Shown here piece by piece: positions 22,632 through 30,116 of a stretch of 57,481 nt of DNA; position 1 is the first letter of the stretch, and every line of letters starts with the position of its first letter. Both the position numbers and the translations under genes were made by a program. The stretch comes from a virus: positions 1-57,481 of IMG/VR virus record IMGVR_UViG_3300005295_000002, one strand, 5' to 3'. Below the pieces are notes generated by a model. That model worked only from the letters and a program-made list of their open reading frames with translations. It made no database searches and was not told the origin of the DNA.

Positions 22632-23055
22632 CAAGCACCACTATATCAGTCCCGGCAAGGTGGAGCAAATACAGCCCATCTTTTATACGGTAATCTCTTG
22701 AGTAAATGACTCGGTGTATACCCGCGTTGATGATGAGCTCAGCACATTTGAGGCAAGGCAGATGAGTGCAGTAGAGAGTTGCTCCCTCGGTAGCGATTCC
22801 ATGTCGGGCGGCGTAAGCGATGCAATTAGCCTCAGCATGTACTGCACGAACGCAACCATCGGCAGGTGGAACTGCTCCACAACCACCGGGATCGTCACAG
22901 TGCGGAAGCGAGGACGGAGGGCCGTTGTATCCGGTGACAAGAATTCTTCCGTCTCGGGCGATGCAGGCACCCACATTAGCTCGAGCACAAGTCCCCCGGC
23001 CTGCGACCAGCTCAGCGATTTGCATACATATGTCATCTCTAGATGGCCGTTCCAT
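22618..23055 (-). CDS. dCMP deaminase
   Basis: 145 aa. AVHAEAN (HAE about 73-75) and LPCLKC (about 98-103) are the zinc site and catalytic Glu of the CDA fold; CDDPGGCG upstream fits the dCMP deaminase class. Converts dCMP to dUMP. In the same operon as dCTPase-like and ThyA-like genes, it would feed ThyX or remove dCMP. Overlaps polymerase by 14 bases. Confidence 0.9.
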   Translation of the reverse strand: MERPSRDDICMQIAELVAGRGTCARANVGACIARDGRILVTGYNGPPSSLPHCDDPGGCGAVPPADGCVRAVHAEANCIAYAARHGIATEGATLYCTHLPCLKCAELIINAGIHRVIYSRDYRIKDGLYLLHLAGTDIVVLDDQR

Positions 23056-23890
23056 AGGTCTCTTCTTCCTCCCAGTCCTCGATCATTTTCTGAAGTCGAG
23101 GGTAATCCCCCCGAAAGACATGCAACGAGGAGATATTCATGATGAGCGATGACGCAATGCAATCGATCCCGTTTCCCTGCAGTTTCCCTACGACCCACTG
23201 AAGCAATCTGCAGGCCATATATACATCATCGGGCATGTGGCGGAGCAGATCGCAAGAACGAATGTCGTAAGTAACATCGCATTTTCCGTTCCGAAGAAGA
23301 AATCGATACCCGAGAGTACATGGAACTCGTTGGCCGGCAACAGCACCAGTATCCTCCGGAAACCAGACGGGGAGATAAGCCTGCCGGGTGAGGGGGTTTT
23401 TAGTGAGCTGCGCAACAACATCAGCAAGGTCTCCATATCGATATCTGATCCCAGAACGGGAGACCTTCTCATCGAAACGGAAGAACTGACCAGCCGCATA
23501 TCCCGCTCGCTTAGGCCAAAATCTCTCGGGGTATGTGTGGGAGAACTGTTGTCCATTTTTGTGCTCCTGATTCCCTTGTACCGCAAAAGGCCACCATGCC
23601 TCACTGGGAGGTGGATTGAGAGGTTCACCACTGACTCGTTCTTGGAAATGATCTTCAGCCCATGGAAGATTGGGCTTGATAACCTGCTGAAGTCGTTCGA
23701 CTGTCACAGGCAGGCTATGCAACTCGAACCTAACATGGCGAAGTTCACGACTGACCATGTGCGGCTTATCTCGAACATCCTGAGATTGCCATTCACCTAC
23801 TTCAACTTCTTCACCATGGTCCATGATCCTGAAGACAAGGCCTCGATACATCTCAAGAAAGTTTGCATGGTATCTTTCTATCTCATTCAT
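23039..23890 (-). CDS. ThyA-fold enzyme, predicted dCMP (hydroxy)methylase
   Basis: 283 aa from ATG 23890 (GAGGAAG before it). ThyA landmarks: RQAYLPVWFPED (169-180), VPC (189-191) with catalytic Cys191, RSCD (211-214), MPDD (219-222) and SLHVF (255-259) with His257. In E. coli ThyA the MPDD place is LPFN, where Asn177 selects dUMP. Here it is Asp222, the residue found in dCMP hydroxymethylases and in TS mutants that accept dCMP. Prediction: methylene-THF-dependent modification of dCMP. ThyX covers dTMP synthesis. Overlaps the deaminase and the second ThyA-like gene. Confidence 0.75.
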   Translation of the reverse strand: MNEIERYHANFLEMYRGLVFRIMDHGEEVEVGEWQSQDVRDKPHMVSRELRHVRFELHSLPVTVERLQQVIKPNLPWAEDHFQERVSGEPLNPPPSEAWWPFAVQGNQEHKNGQQFSHTYPERFWPKRAGYAAGQFFRFDEKVSRSGIRYRYGDLADVVAQLTKNPLTRQAYLPVWFPEDTGAVAGQRVPCTLGYRFLLRNGKCDVTYDIRSCDLLRHMPDDVYMACRLLQWVVGKLQGNGIDCIASSLIMNISSLHVFRGDYPRLQKMIEDWEEEETYGTAI

Positions 23891-24911
23891 CGTCTTCCTC
23901 ATCATCCTCAATGGCTCCCTCGAAGTCTGAGCCATACCGCTGTCCAAATGGAACCTTGATTGCCTTGAAGTCTAGGTCATGGATGGAGACTGAGGGTAAA
24001 GGACCATAAGCCTTGAAGAACTGCTTCTGTTCACCTTTCTGCGGCCCAGTCTTGTAATAACTCCAGCCCTCAAATTCCTGAGCCCGCTCGTACCCTAGCA
24101 CTTCAGTGTGGTATCGTCGGCGGATTCGACGGTAGGTGTTGTAAGTCATGTCGCCAAGCGTCTTGCCAGCTTTGTCATCAGCGATCAACTTCTGCAGCCA
24201 CTTGCGAGAAAGCATCAAGGCTGGCCGTTCGTTGATGTATTCCATCTCACCTAAGTCGAGCAACTTCTCGTCAGAGGATCTCATCCACCGTCGATACTCT
24301 TTGCGTCGTTCTGGGTCTGGGTTGTTGAGCATGAAGGCCAGAGACTTGAAGTTGTGAAACTGCATAGCCTCATTCATCCAGACAAAGCTGATGTCCTCGA
24401 CGTTCATACCTAGCTCATGCGCTAAGTATTTCCCACACATCCAGGCGATGGAGAGGTCTAGGCCGGAGAGATATCCCAGGTACGAAGTCCTTGAGTAGAG
24501 AGTGATCTGAGGTCGAGGGACTGCTTTGTAGCTGATGGCCACCATGCAAGAACCCCATCGGCGAGTTTCCTTGTTACCTTGCTCAGGACCGCCCCGAGGC
24601 AAGACCAGCTTCGTTCGCATCAAGGCAATGCCGCGGTCCTTTTGTCCGATATGCTTGGTGACCTTATCGATCCAAGCTTGAAGGTCAGGCCCATCGATGT
24701 ACTGCTTGGCCATCATAGACCATCGAGACTGAGTTACCCAGAGACTCTTGAGATTAAAGTCCCAAGCCATAGACTCAGCCTCAGCAATCACGTTGTGAAT
24801 GGCTACATCGACTGAGCTGATGACATCCAATTTGTCCGCAGTTGAATGGATGATGGTGTTACACAGTTTACTGTGCAGAGTTGATAGGTCAGTTGCTCTG
24901 TAAGCCCTCAT
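23883..24911 (-). CDS. second divergent ThyA-fold protein
   Basis: 342 aa. GSC (120-122) keeps a Cys at the ThyA nucleophile position. QITLYSRTSYLGYLSG, then LDLSIAWM, aligns with ThyA QRSCDVFLGLPFNIASYA, so the Asn is Ser154. DISFVWMNEAMQFHNF aligns with the ThyA DFVWTGGDTHLY region; the conserved His becomes Gln184. Longer than ThyA, with a basic C-terminal half and an acidic tail (EDDEEDDE). A paralogue with a remodelled active site: another pyrimidine substrate, a structural partner of the neighbour, or an inactive subunit. One codon overlap with the unknown protein upstream. Confidence 0.65.
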   Translation of the reverse strand: MRAYRATDLSTLHSKLCNTIIHSTADKLDVISSVDVAIHNVIAEAESMAWDFNLKSLWVTQSRWSMMAKQYIDGPDLQAWIDKVTKHIGQKDRGIALMRTKLVLPRGGPEQGNKETRRWGSCMVAISYKAVPRPQITLYSRTSYLGYLSGLDLSIAWMCGKYLAHELGMNVEDISFVWMNEAMQFHNFKSLAFMLNNPDPERRKEYRRWMRSSDEKLLDLGEMEYINERPALMLSRKWLQKLIADDKAGKTLGDMTYNTYRRIRRRYHTEVLGYERAQEFEGWSYYKTGPQKGEQKQFFKAYGPLPSVSIHDLDFKAIKVPFGQRYGSDFEGAIEDDEEDDE

Positions 24912-25393
24912 CAGTCAGGAATCTTCACCTTGTCTGGATTTTGTTGCTGCCAAAGTCGAAACTCTGCAATCTTCTCGACCATTCGCTCGTTGATCTCAGC
25001 ATGAGGGTTGTACATCTCAAGCAAAGTTTGATAGTGCAAGAGAACCATCGTGCTCAGTATGTCCTTAGCACGGAAGATGACGATCGGCTCACCCGGCTTG
25101 AGTGTATCCAGAATGTGCTTGTTTCGCTCCCCAATTCCCATTAACCCATCGGAAGGATAAGCAGAAATCCCGAACATCAACCCGGCAGCTGGATAGGCTC
25201 TGATTGGTAGAGTTGGATCAGAAAGCAGTGGACCCCCGACCTGGACTCCATCGTCAGTCGGCGGGTGTGGAACATACTCACCTCGTTCGCGTCGAGCCTG
25301 CATCTCAGCAGCTCGTTCTTGTCGACGGAGGTGGTCTGCAGCAACATTCGCCGCAACCTGTTCTGGTGTTAGAGTGTGCTTGTTCTCAGCCAT
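24911..25393 (-). CDS. unknown protein in the nucleotide-modification operon
   Basis: 160 aa from ATG 25393 (GAAAGGTCCTCA before it); the in-frame ATGs upstream overlap the dCTPase-like gene and lack a site. N-terminal helix rich in Arg/Glu. C-terminal domain (about 95-160): GEPIVIFRAKDILS, then helices ending WQQQNPDKVKIPD, a pattern I have seen in other actinophage proteins but cannot name. Lies between dCTPase-like and ThyA-like genes, so a link to modified nucleotides is plausible. Confidence 0.65.
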   Translation of the reverse strand: MAENKHTLTPEQVAANVAADHLRRQERAAEMQARRERGEYVPHPPTDDGVQVGGPLLSDPTLPIRAYPAAGLMFGISAYPSDGLMGIGERNKHILDTLKPGEPIVIFRAKDILSTMVLLHYQTLLEMYNPHAEINERMVEKIAEFRLWQQQNPDKVKIPD

Positions 25394-25889
25394 TGAGGAC
25401 CTTTCTTGTGTATTCATGGAAATGTTCAATGGTACAGAATTGTTTGCCGTCTGGACCATTGTATCTGCCGAGCTGATCAACCTCGATCAAGTCTCGGTGG
25501 CACTCAGCGCACTTGTCAAGACCAGTGTAACCTTCGGCCTGTCGCTGAGCATTGATTGCGTTCTTAGCGATGTATGCCATCGTGAACTTATCAGCGATCA
25601 CCTCGGGACTGTCTGGCAAACCGCAAAGCAGCATGTTCATGAAGAAGTGGAAGGCATCCACCATCTCCTTAAGAAACGCAACTTCTCGAACTGATCGAAC
25701 TTCTGGATGAGCCCAGGGCTTCCAATCTACCTCGTTCATAGCTTCATGGATTTCATCCTCACAAGACCAAGCCATAGTCCTCATGAAGTCAGCCATCTCA
25801 TCCCCCGTCAAGGTCTGAGGATTCTGACCCATGTGTTGTTTCTGCAACTCCAGTTGCATCTTCAACATCAGTTGGAATCTGTCTTCCAT
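25386..25889 (-). CDS. dimeric dCTPase/dUTPase-like (MazG-fold) with zinc ribbon
   Basis: 167 aa. CEDEIHEAMNEVDWK (43-57; E46, E49) and KEMVDAFHFF (74-83; E75, D78) are the ExxE...ExxD metal motifs of the all-alpha dUTPase/dCTPase family. The C-terminal 40 residues (CAECHRDL, then FC) add a zinc ribbon. Enzymes of this family hydrolyse dUTP or dCTP to the monophosphate; T4 gp56 does this to exclude normal dC from its DNA. Here the product would feed the ThyA-like enzymes. Confidence 0.75.
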   Translation of the reverse strand: MEDRFQLMLKMQLELQKQHMGQNPQTLTGDEMADFMRTMAWSCEDEIHEAMNEVDWKPWAHPEVRSVREVAFLKEMVDAFHFFMNMLLCGLPDSPEVIADKFTMAYIAKNAINAQRQAEGYTGLDKCAECHRDLIEVDQLGRYNGPDGKQFCTIEHFHEYTRKVLNG

Positions 25890-26446
25890 TACTTCCCCTT
25901 TACTTCAGCCATCGCAATGGCATAACGGATGTGACCTTGCAGTTTCTTCTCGTCAGGCTTGGTGTAATCCCACACCATGATGGATGCCTGGTCAGTGACT
26001 TTGTGTCGGCGGGCGATGTTGCTAACTACCCAGGCATGGTAGTTCAGATAGTACTGGTCGATCTTATCCCAGACGACCTTGTTGTTGTCATCACCGGCAA
26101 CGTTCTTCCGGACCTCTTCGATCGGAGGCAAACAGACAATGATAACCGGGTCATGATTCCAGAACAGTTCATTGACCATCAAGAGCCAGTCACGATCATT
26201 GAACCTGCCGGGCATCGTCGCGTGCAGAGGGATGTACATGGGAGACGAGATCAATGCGAAGCGGTCATAGAATCGCAGGCCCGGTCCGGCCGCCAACTCT
26301 TCCTCAACGTAGTCATCGATCGGGCGCAAGGCTTTTGCCTCGCTTGAGACAGCTCGGGGGCGTCGAGTCAACCCGTACTCCCGCTCAATGCGTTCGACAA
26401 GGGTTGTTTTGCCTGAGCCGTCAGGCCCTTCCACGATCAACTGCAT
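25889..26446 (-). CDS. deoxynucleoside monophosphate kinase
   Basis: 185 aa. GPDGSGKTT (7-15) P-loop of the thymidylate-kinase type; YDRFALISSPMYIP (about 59-72) looks like the DR(Y/F) region. Expected to phosphorylate dNMPs, in this setting perhaps the modified nucleotide. First gene after the promoter 26475-26504; GAAAGGGGCAAT before the ATG; directly abuts the dCTPase-like gene. Confidence 0.8.
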   Translation of the reverse strand: MQLIVEGPDGSGKTTLVERIEREYGLTRRPRAVSSEAKALRPIDDYVEEELAAGPGLRFYDRFALISSPMYIPLHATMPGRFNDRDWLLMVNELFWNHDPVIIVCLPPIEEVRKNVAGDDNNKVVWDKIDQYYLNYHAWVVSNIARRHKVTDQASIMVWDYTKPDEKKLQGHIRYAIAMAEVKGK

Positions 26447-26474
26447 ATTGCCCCTTTCATGTTGCCGAAGTCAA

Positions 26475-26504
26475 ATGATATCACTTCTCGGTTCTTTCCC
26501 GCAA
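26475..26504 (-). promoter_or_regulatory. promoter for nucleotide-modification operon
   Basis: Minus strand: TTGCGG (26499-26504), 18 bp ending TGA, TATCAT (26475-26480). Weak -35, extended -10. Confidence 0.6.
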
Positions 26505-26520
26505 ATCGTCATTCCTGAGC

Positions 26521-28059
26521 CTACTTGAAGTTGCGTAGTAGTCGGCGGGGCGAAGCCATCATGGTTTTAACGACATCCCCATCAACTCCAAGAGCCTCAT
26601 ACTGAAGTTCATCATAGGTTCCTTCAGCCAATAAGAATACGTAGCGGTTTGCTTTACCCGACAATGCAATGCGATCGCGGCACTGTGTATAATCGACGTA
26701 GCTGTTAGTCATCGAGTACCAGACCATCGTCGAAGCGGTTCTAAGGTCGATGCCCATTGCTCCTGCCTGCGGCTGAACGATGATGAGTGCTGGGCCTGAC
26801 TTCACCCGAAACTTCTCGATCTCTGCAGTTCGTTCTTCACGCTTCTGACCGCCGATGATGAACTGAGGTTCTACCTTAAGTTTTCGACTTAGCTCAGCAA
26901 TGCCGGTGTAGTCCCCTTTGAACCGAGCACATACTACGATCTTTTCTTCTTGGTCGAACCAGTCAATCAACAAGTCCTCTAGCATCCGTAGTTTTTCTCG
27001 ACCAATCCGAACTAGCCGACCCTCTGGATGAGTAGGTGTGGGTTCAGTCTTAGCAATACCGGAACTGATTTGAGCGAACCGGAGATTCTGAACCAACTTG
27101 ATAGAGGCTTCAGTGTATTCTCCCTCTTCGATCTTAGCCACCATCTCCTCAGCCATCTGGTCGTAGATATCTGCAGACTCCTCGAGAGGGACTGGAATTA
27201 GAACATCGGGAAATGCCGCAGGAAGGTCGAAGCATTCATCCCTAGATACTGCAAAAGATTCATCGTGAAGTAGTTTATGCAGAGTCTTTGGATTTCTCTC
27301 ACGCAAGAATTGTGGATAGCCATTCCGCTTAGTCCATTGTCCGAACCGTTCTTTGAATGTCGCTAGGGTATAGCCATAGACAAGAGGAGATACCGGATTC
27401 AAGAACTTCCACTGCATATACAGATCAAACGTACGTTTTGCCTTGGTAACCGCAGTACCCGTACAGATGACTCGGTAATCAGCAACAGGGCCGAGAGCTT
27501 TCATCGCCGTCGACTTCTTAGCGGATGGAGACTTCAGTCGATGAGACTCATCACAGATGATCACCTGAGGAGCCCATCGCTTGAACTGAGCTATGATGTC
27601 GAATCGTCCGCCTTTACGACGTTCCCGAATAATACTACCATCTTCTCGGCGCTTAGCCCGGAGTTCACCGAGCTCATTCTTGACTTTCTTGGCTCGTGCC
27701 GGAGTAGAGAATGCGTCGTAGTTGATGATGACAAAGTCTAGCCGGTCGAAACCCCACTTCGGTAACTCAGGCTGTTTCTTCCGAGCCCGTCGATCCCACA
27801 CAGTGATAGTATGTTTGAACGGGCAGTGAGCCTTAATCTCAGCAACCCAAACATCCATGATAGCTACAGGGCAAGCAACAAGGACTCGGTTGCACTTACC
27901 CTTCTGATGAAGGATTGAGGCATAATCGATAGCGACCTTGGTCTTACCAGTTCGGGGCTCCATGAGAAGGGCACCACCCCAACCAGTCGACAACAAGAAC
28001 TTCAGTGCGGCATACTGATGACGATACGGCCTTGTCTTGAACTTGTAAGTCTCAGTCAC
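26521..28059 (-). CDS. SNF2/superfamily 2 helicase
   Basis: 512 aa. EPRTGKTK (34-41) Walker A, ICDESHR (about 170) Walker B with DESH, TGTAVTK motif III and QCRDRIALSGK (about 470) motif VI: a complete SF2 core of SNF2 type. Likely a translocase in phage replication, recombination or transcription. Four-base overlap with the zinc protein upstream. Confidence 0.88.
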   Translation of the reverse strand: MTETYKFKTRPYRHQYAALKFLLSTGWGGALLMEPRTGKTKVAIDYASILHQKGKCNRVLVACPVAIMDVWVAEIKAHCPFKHTITVWDRRARKKQPELPKWGFDRLDFVIINYDAFSTPARAKKVKNELGELRAKRREDGSIIRERRKGGRFDIIAQFKRWAPQVIICDESHRLKSPSAKKSTAMKALGPVADYRVICTGTAVTKAKRTFDLYMQWKFLNPVSPLVYGYTLATFKERFGQWTKRNGYPQFLRERNPKTLHKLLHDESFAVSRDECFDLPAAFPDVLIPVPLEESADIYDQMAEEMVAKIEEGEYTEASIKLVQNLRFAQISSGIAKTEPTPTHPEGRLVRIGREKLRMLEDLLIDWFDQEEKIVVCARFKGDYTGIAELSRKLKVEPQFIIGGQKREERTAEIEKFRVKSGPALIIVQPQAGAMGIDLRTASTMVWYSMTNSYVDYTQCRDRIALSGKANRYVFLLAEGTYDELQYEALGVDGDVVKTMMASPRRLLRNFK

Positions 28060-28460
28060 TGATCTCCCTTAACAGGTGTCATCAGTTTGAAAGCCGTACA
28101 GCCGGCGCATTTGCAGCCAGGCTTCTCCCATTCAGCATCTCGACCTAGACAGCCATATCGTGCGAGCGCACGCGTCACCTGCGCCATTCTAATGACTCGT
28201 AGTCGACCTCGGTGAATGATTCGTCCCTGGTCGTTCTTCAGGTAATGATCTTCACTGTGACGAGGATCGCAGTCGACGCATACAATGAATCCTAAGAACT
28301 TCGGGGTTCGAGACTTCCCGTCAGGCCAGTTGTTGACTGTCATAGCTCGACGACAGATGTCGCAATTCTTCACAATGAAAGCCAACCCACCCTCACGATG
28401 TGTGGGATACCCGTTGGGTTCATACTCCATCTGTGTATATACTTCGTCGCGTTTTGCCAT
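28056..28460 (-). CDS. zinc-binding hypothetical protein, leaderless
   Basis: 134 aa starting MAKRDEVYTQ at ATG 28460. The ATG lies 5 bases after a -10 box, so it is probably leaderless; a start 15 bases upstream is less likely. CDICRRAM, CVDCD and CKCAGC are three CxxC/CxC sites. First gene of the DNA-metabolism block; may bind DNA or serve the helicase behind it. Confidence 0.7.
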   Translation of the reverse strand: MAKRDEVYTQMEYEPNGYPTHREGGLAFIVKNCDICRRAMTVNNWPDGKSRTPKFLGFIVCVDCDPRHSEDHYLKNDQGRIIHRGRLRVIRMAQVTRALARYGCLGRDAEWEKPGCKCAGCTAFKLMTPVKGDQ

Positions 28461-28465
28461 AGCAT

Positions 28466-28495
28466 ATGCTATCATTGATGAGAACTTGGGAGCAA
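28466..28495 (-). promoter_or_regulatory. leaderless promoter for genes 28460-26521
   Basis: Minus strand: TTGCTC (28490-28495), 18 bp ending TGA, TAGCAT (28466-28471), 5 bases to ATG 28460. Weak boxes, but spacing as at 13621-13650. Confidence 0.5.
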
Positions 28496-28556
28496 TCGCC
28501 CCATTCCGCTCATGTATTCATTGAGGAATAAACAAGATCAACAAGATCACGTTGCC

Positions 28557-28585
28557 TTGACGAGTGAGCAGGCATGCGATATATT
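28557..28585 (+). promoter_or_regulatory. plus-strand promoter for gene 28646
   Basis: TTGACG (28557-28562), 17 bp, TATATT (28580-28585), with CC before the -35 box and GGCATGCGA before the -10 box, similar to the promoters at 2030, 2263 and 3191. Confidence 0.75.
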
Positions 28586-28645
28586 GGTGACATCGGCAAA
28601 TGATCGAGGCGATCTCGATTCATTCAACAAGAAAGGCTGATACTC

Positions 28646-29122
28646 ATGGCCACAAAGGCAAAACCTGCACCCGTCGAGGAAGACGAAGCGGAATTGGAAG
28701 AGCTCGACACCGACGCGGAGGCAACCGACGACAAGCCGGCTGCGAAGGCTGCGGTCGATCACGGCTTCGGAGTTCGCCAGCTCATCGCCCTGATCAAGGA
28801 GAAGACGGAGAAGGAGTACTCGCCACGCGAGGTCCGCACCCTGCTCCGCAAGCTCGCCCGTTCCGAGAACGCGGTCATCGATCGGGAGATCGTCGCCGGC
28901 AACAAGAGCCGCTACGTCTGGGACGGTCCCGCCGACCCGGAGGTCAAGGCAGTTCTGAAGGCCGTCAAGGGCGGGGCCATCGAGGCCGCCAAAAAGGAGG
29001 CTCTCGACAAGCTCAAGTCCGACAAGGCCCAGAAGACCGCTGCCGCCGGCGACAAGCCGAAGGGCAAGAAGAAGGCAGCCGCCGCTCCCGAGGCCGACGA
29101 CGAGGACGAAGACGACGACTGA
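28646..29122 (+). CDS. basic/acidic helix-turn-helix protein, distant paralogue
   Basis: 158 aa, plus strand, GAAAGG 12 bases before the ATG. Layout: acidic N-terminus (EEDEAELEELD), core 36-105 (REVRTLLRKLARSENAVI, SRYVWDGPADPEVKAV), Lys/Ala-rich stretch, acidic C-terminus (DDEDEDDD). The core fits the HTH of paralogues 1-3 loosely. The Lys-Ala-rich tail is histone-like. Probably a DNA-binding or nucleoid-associated protein. Stand-alone unit between two minus-strand blocks. Confidence 0.7.
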   Translation: MATKAKPAPVEEDEAELEELDTDAEATDDKPAAKAAVDHGFGVRQLIALIKEKTEKEYSPREVRTLLRKLARSENAVIDREIVAGNKSRYVWDGPADPEVKAVLKAVKGGAIEAAKKEALDKLKSDKAQKTAAAGDKPKGKKKAAAAPEADDEDEDDD

Positions 29123-29216
29123 TCGAGGTGGACTGGTGACCTAGGAACCAGGCTCGGGTCTTTCCTCCTGGGCTGCCCGACTGAAACTAAAGTTCACCGC
29201 TCTCACCAAGAAGCTT

Positions 29217-29246
29217 GAGGCCCTCGGAACAGACACCGGGGGTCTC
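29217..29246 (+). terminator. terminator after gene 28646-29122
   Basis: GAGGCCCTCGG (29217-29227), 8-base loop, CCGGGGGTCTC (29236-29246): 11-bp stem with two G-T pairs, then TTGCTG. Confidence 0.7.
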
Positions 29247-29288
29247 TTGCTGTGTGTCATTCCCTACTGTGCTAGAATCACGCTGACT

Positions 29289-29335
29289 CGTCGATCATCA
29301 TTCAAGCGATTCTCGTTTCCCTACGGTCAAATAGG
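29289..29335 (-). repeat. intergenic element, copy D
   Basis: Minus strand: TCCTATTTGA-CCGTAGGGA, AACGAGAATCGCTTGAAT, GATGATCG. CCGTAGGGA and AGAATC are identical to copy C (54970-55017). Lies in a gene-free 300-bp gap between the plus-strand HTH gene and the lysis region. Confidence 0.6.
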
Positions 29336-29421
29336 ACAACACACAAAAGATCCCACTCGCATCGATCGCGTGCAAATGCAGAGACAACCGACACGAGCGG
29401 GCTTTTGCCGACCTCGCGGTT

Positions 29422-29838
29422 CTAGCCGACGCCGAAGTTCGGTGCCAGCTTGGCGTTCAGGTTGAGCTTGGACCAAAGACCCAAGTAGGACAAGAGTTGC
29501 GGGCCGTAGACGAGGATGATGTCGAGCAACAAACCCCCACTGATGATGGCCGTACCATCAGCCTGAGTAGCTCGTTCGACGATCGCAGCCAAGGCCGCAA
29601 GCACAATGCCCAAGATGGCCTTGAAGGCAGAAGAAGCGCTCAGCTTCGTGACGAACCCCACCACGAAGGGCAGGATCAAGCCAGTGATGACAGTCCAGAC
29701 CACCGGTGTCAGAACCAGGGCATGCTTGTCAGCCTGTACCATCGGCGCTACTTCATCTGCCCAGACAGGTGTGGGAAGAGTCAGAAACCCAACACACCCC
29801 CCCAGAACCAGAGCAAGAGCGAGTAGGATTTTCTTCAT
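29422..29838 (-). CDS. exported membrane protein, holin-like
   Basis: 138 aa from ATG 29838 (AAAGGAGAACA). MKKILLALALVLGGCVGFL is a signal peptide, with PVWADE as a likely cleavage site near 28. Three further hydrophobic stretches (about 45-65, 72-88, 98-118). Last gene of the lysis region. Possibly a pinholin or holin partner; a signal peptide is unusual for a holin. Confidence 0.65.
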   Translation of the reverse strand: MKKILLALALVLGGCVGFLTLPTPVWADEVAPMVQADKHALVLTPVVWTVITGLILPFVVGFVTKLSASSAFKAILGIVLAALAAIVERATQADGTAIISGGLLLDIILVYGPQLLSYLGLWSKLNLNAKLAPNFGVG

Positions 29839-29855
29839 TGTTCTCCTTTGGTTGA

Positions 29856-30116
29856 TTAACATTTGATGGGGGGTGAAGTCTCGTCAAACATCTCTGCATC
29901 TTGAGTACTAGCCTCGTGATGGATAATGATGCGGACAGCCTCTCGAGCCTTAGCGCTTCGTGCGCAGTTGATCATAAGCCCATTCGTAACATGGTCAACT
30001 TTCTCACCGATGTCACGGATCTTCCAGAGCGAGTAAGAACAGACACTCAGCAATCCGATGATAATAACCACCGCAAGCTGAAGGACATGCCGATAGCCCT
30101 TCATGAGTTCGTCCAT
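29856..30116 (-). CDS. small membrane protein
   Basis: 86 aa. One membrane helix LQLAVVIIIGLLSVCSYSLW (about 13-32), then a helical soluble tail. Layout N-in, C-out fits spanin-like or holin accessory proteins. It abuts the gene upstream at one base. Confidence 0.65.
   Translation of the reverse strand: MDELMKGYRHVLQLAVVIIIGLLSVCSYSLWKIRDIGEKVDHVTNGLMINCARSAKAREAVRIIIHHEASTQDAEMFDETSPPIKC

Noticed and set aside
23891-23947. Longer N-terminus for the ThyA-like gene
   Set aside because: The upstream frame overlaps the previous gene by 65 bases and lacks a ribosome site; ATG 23890 has GAGGAAG at the right distance.
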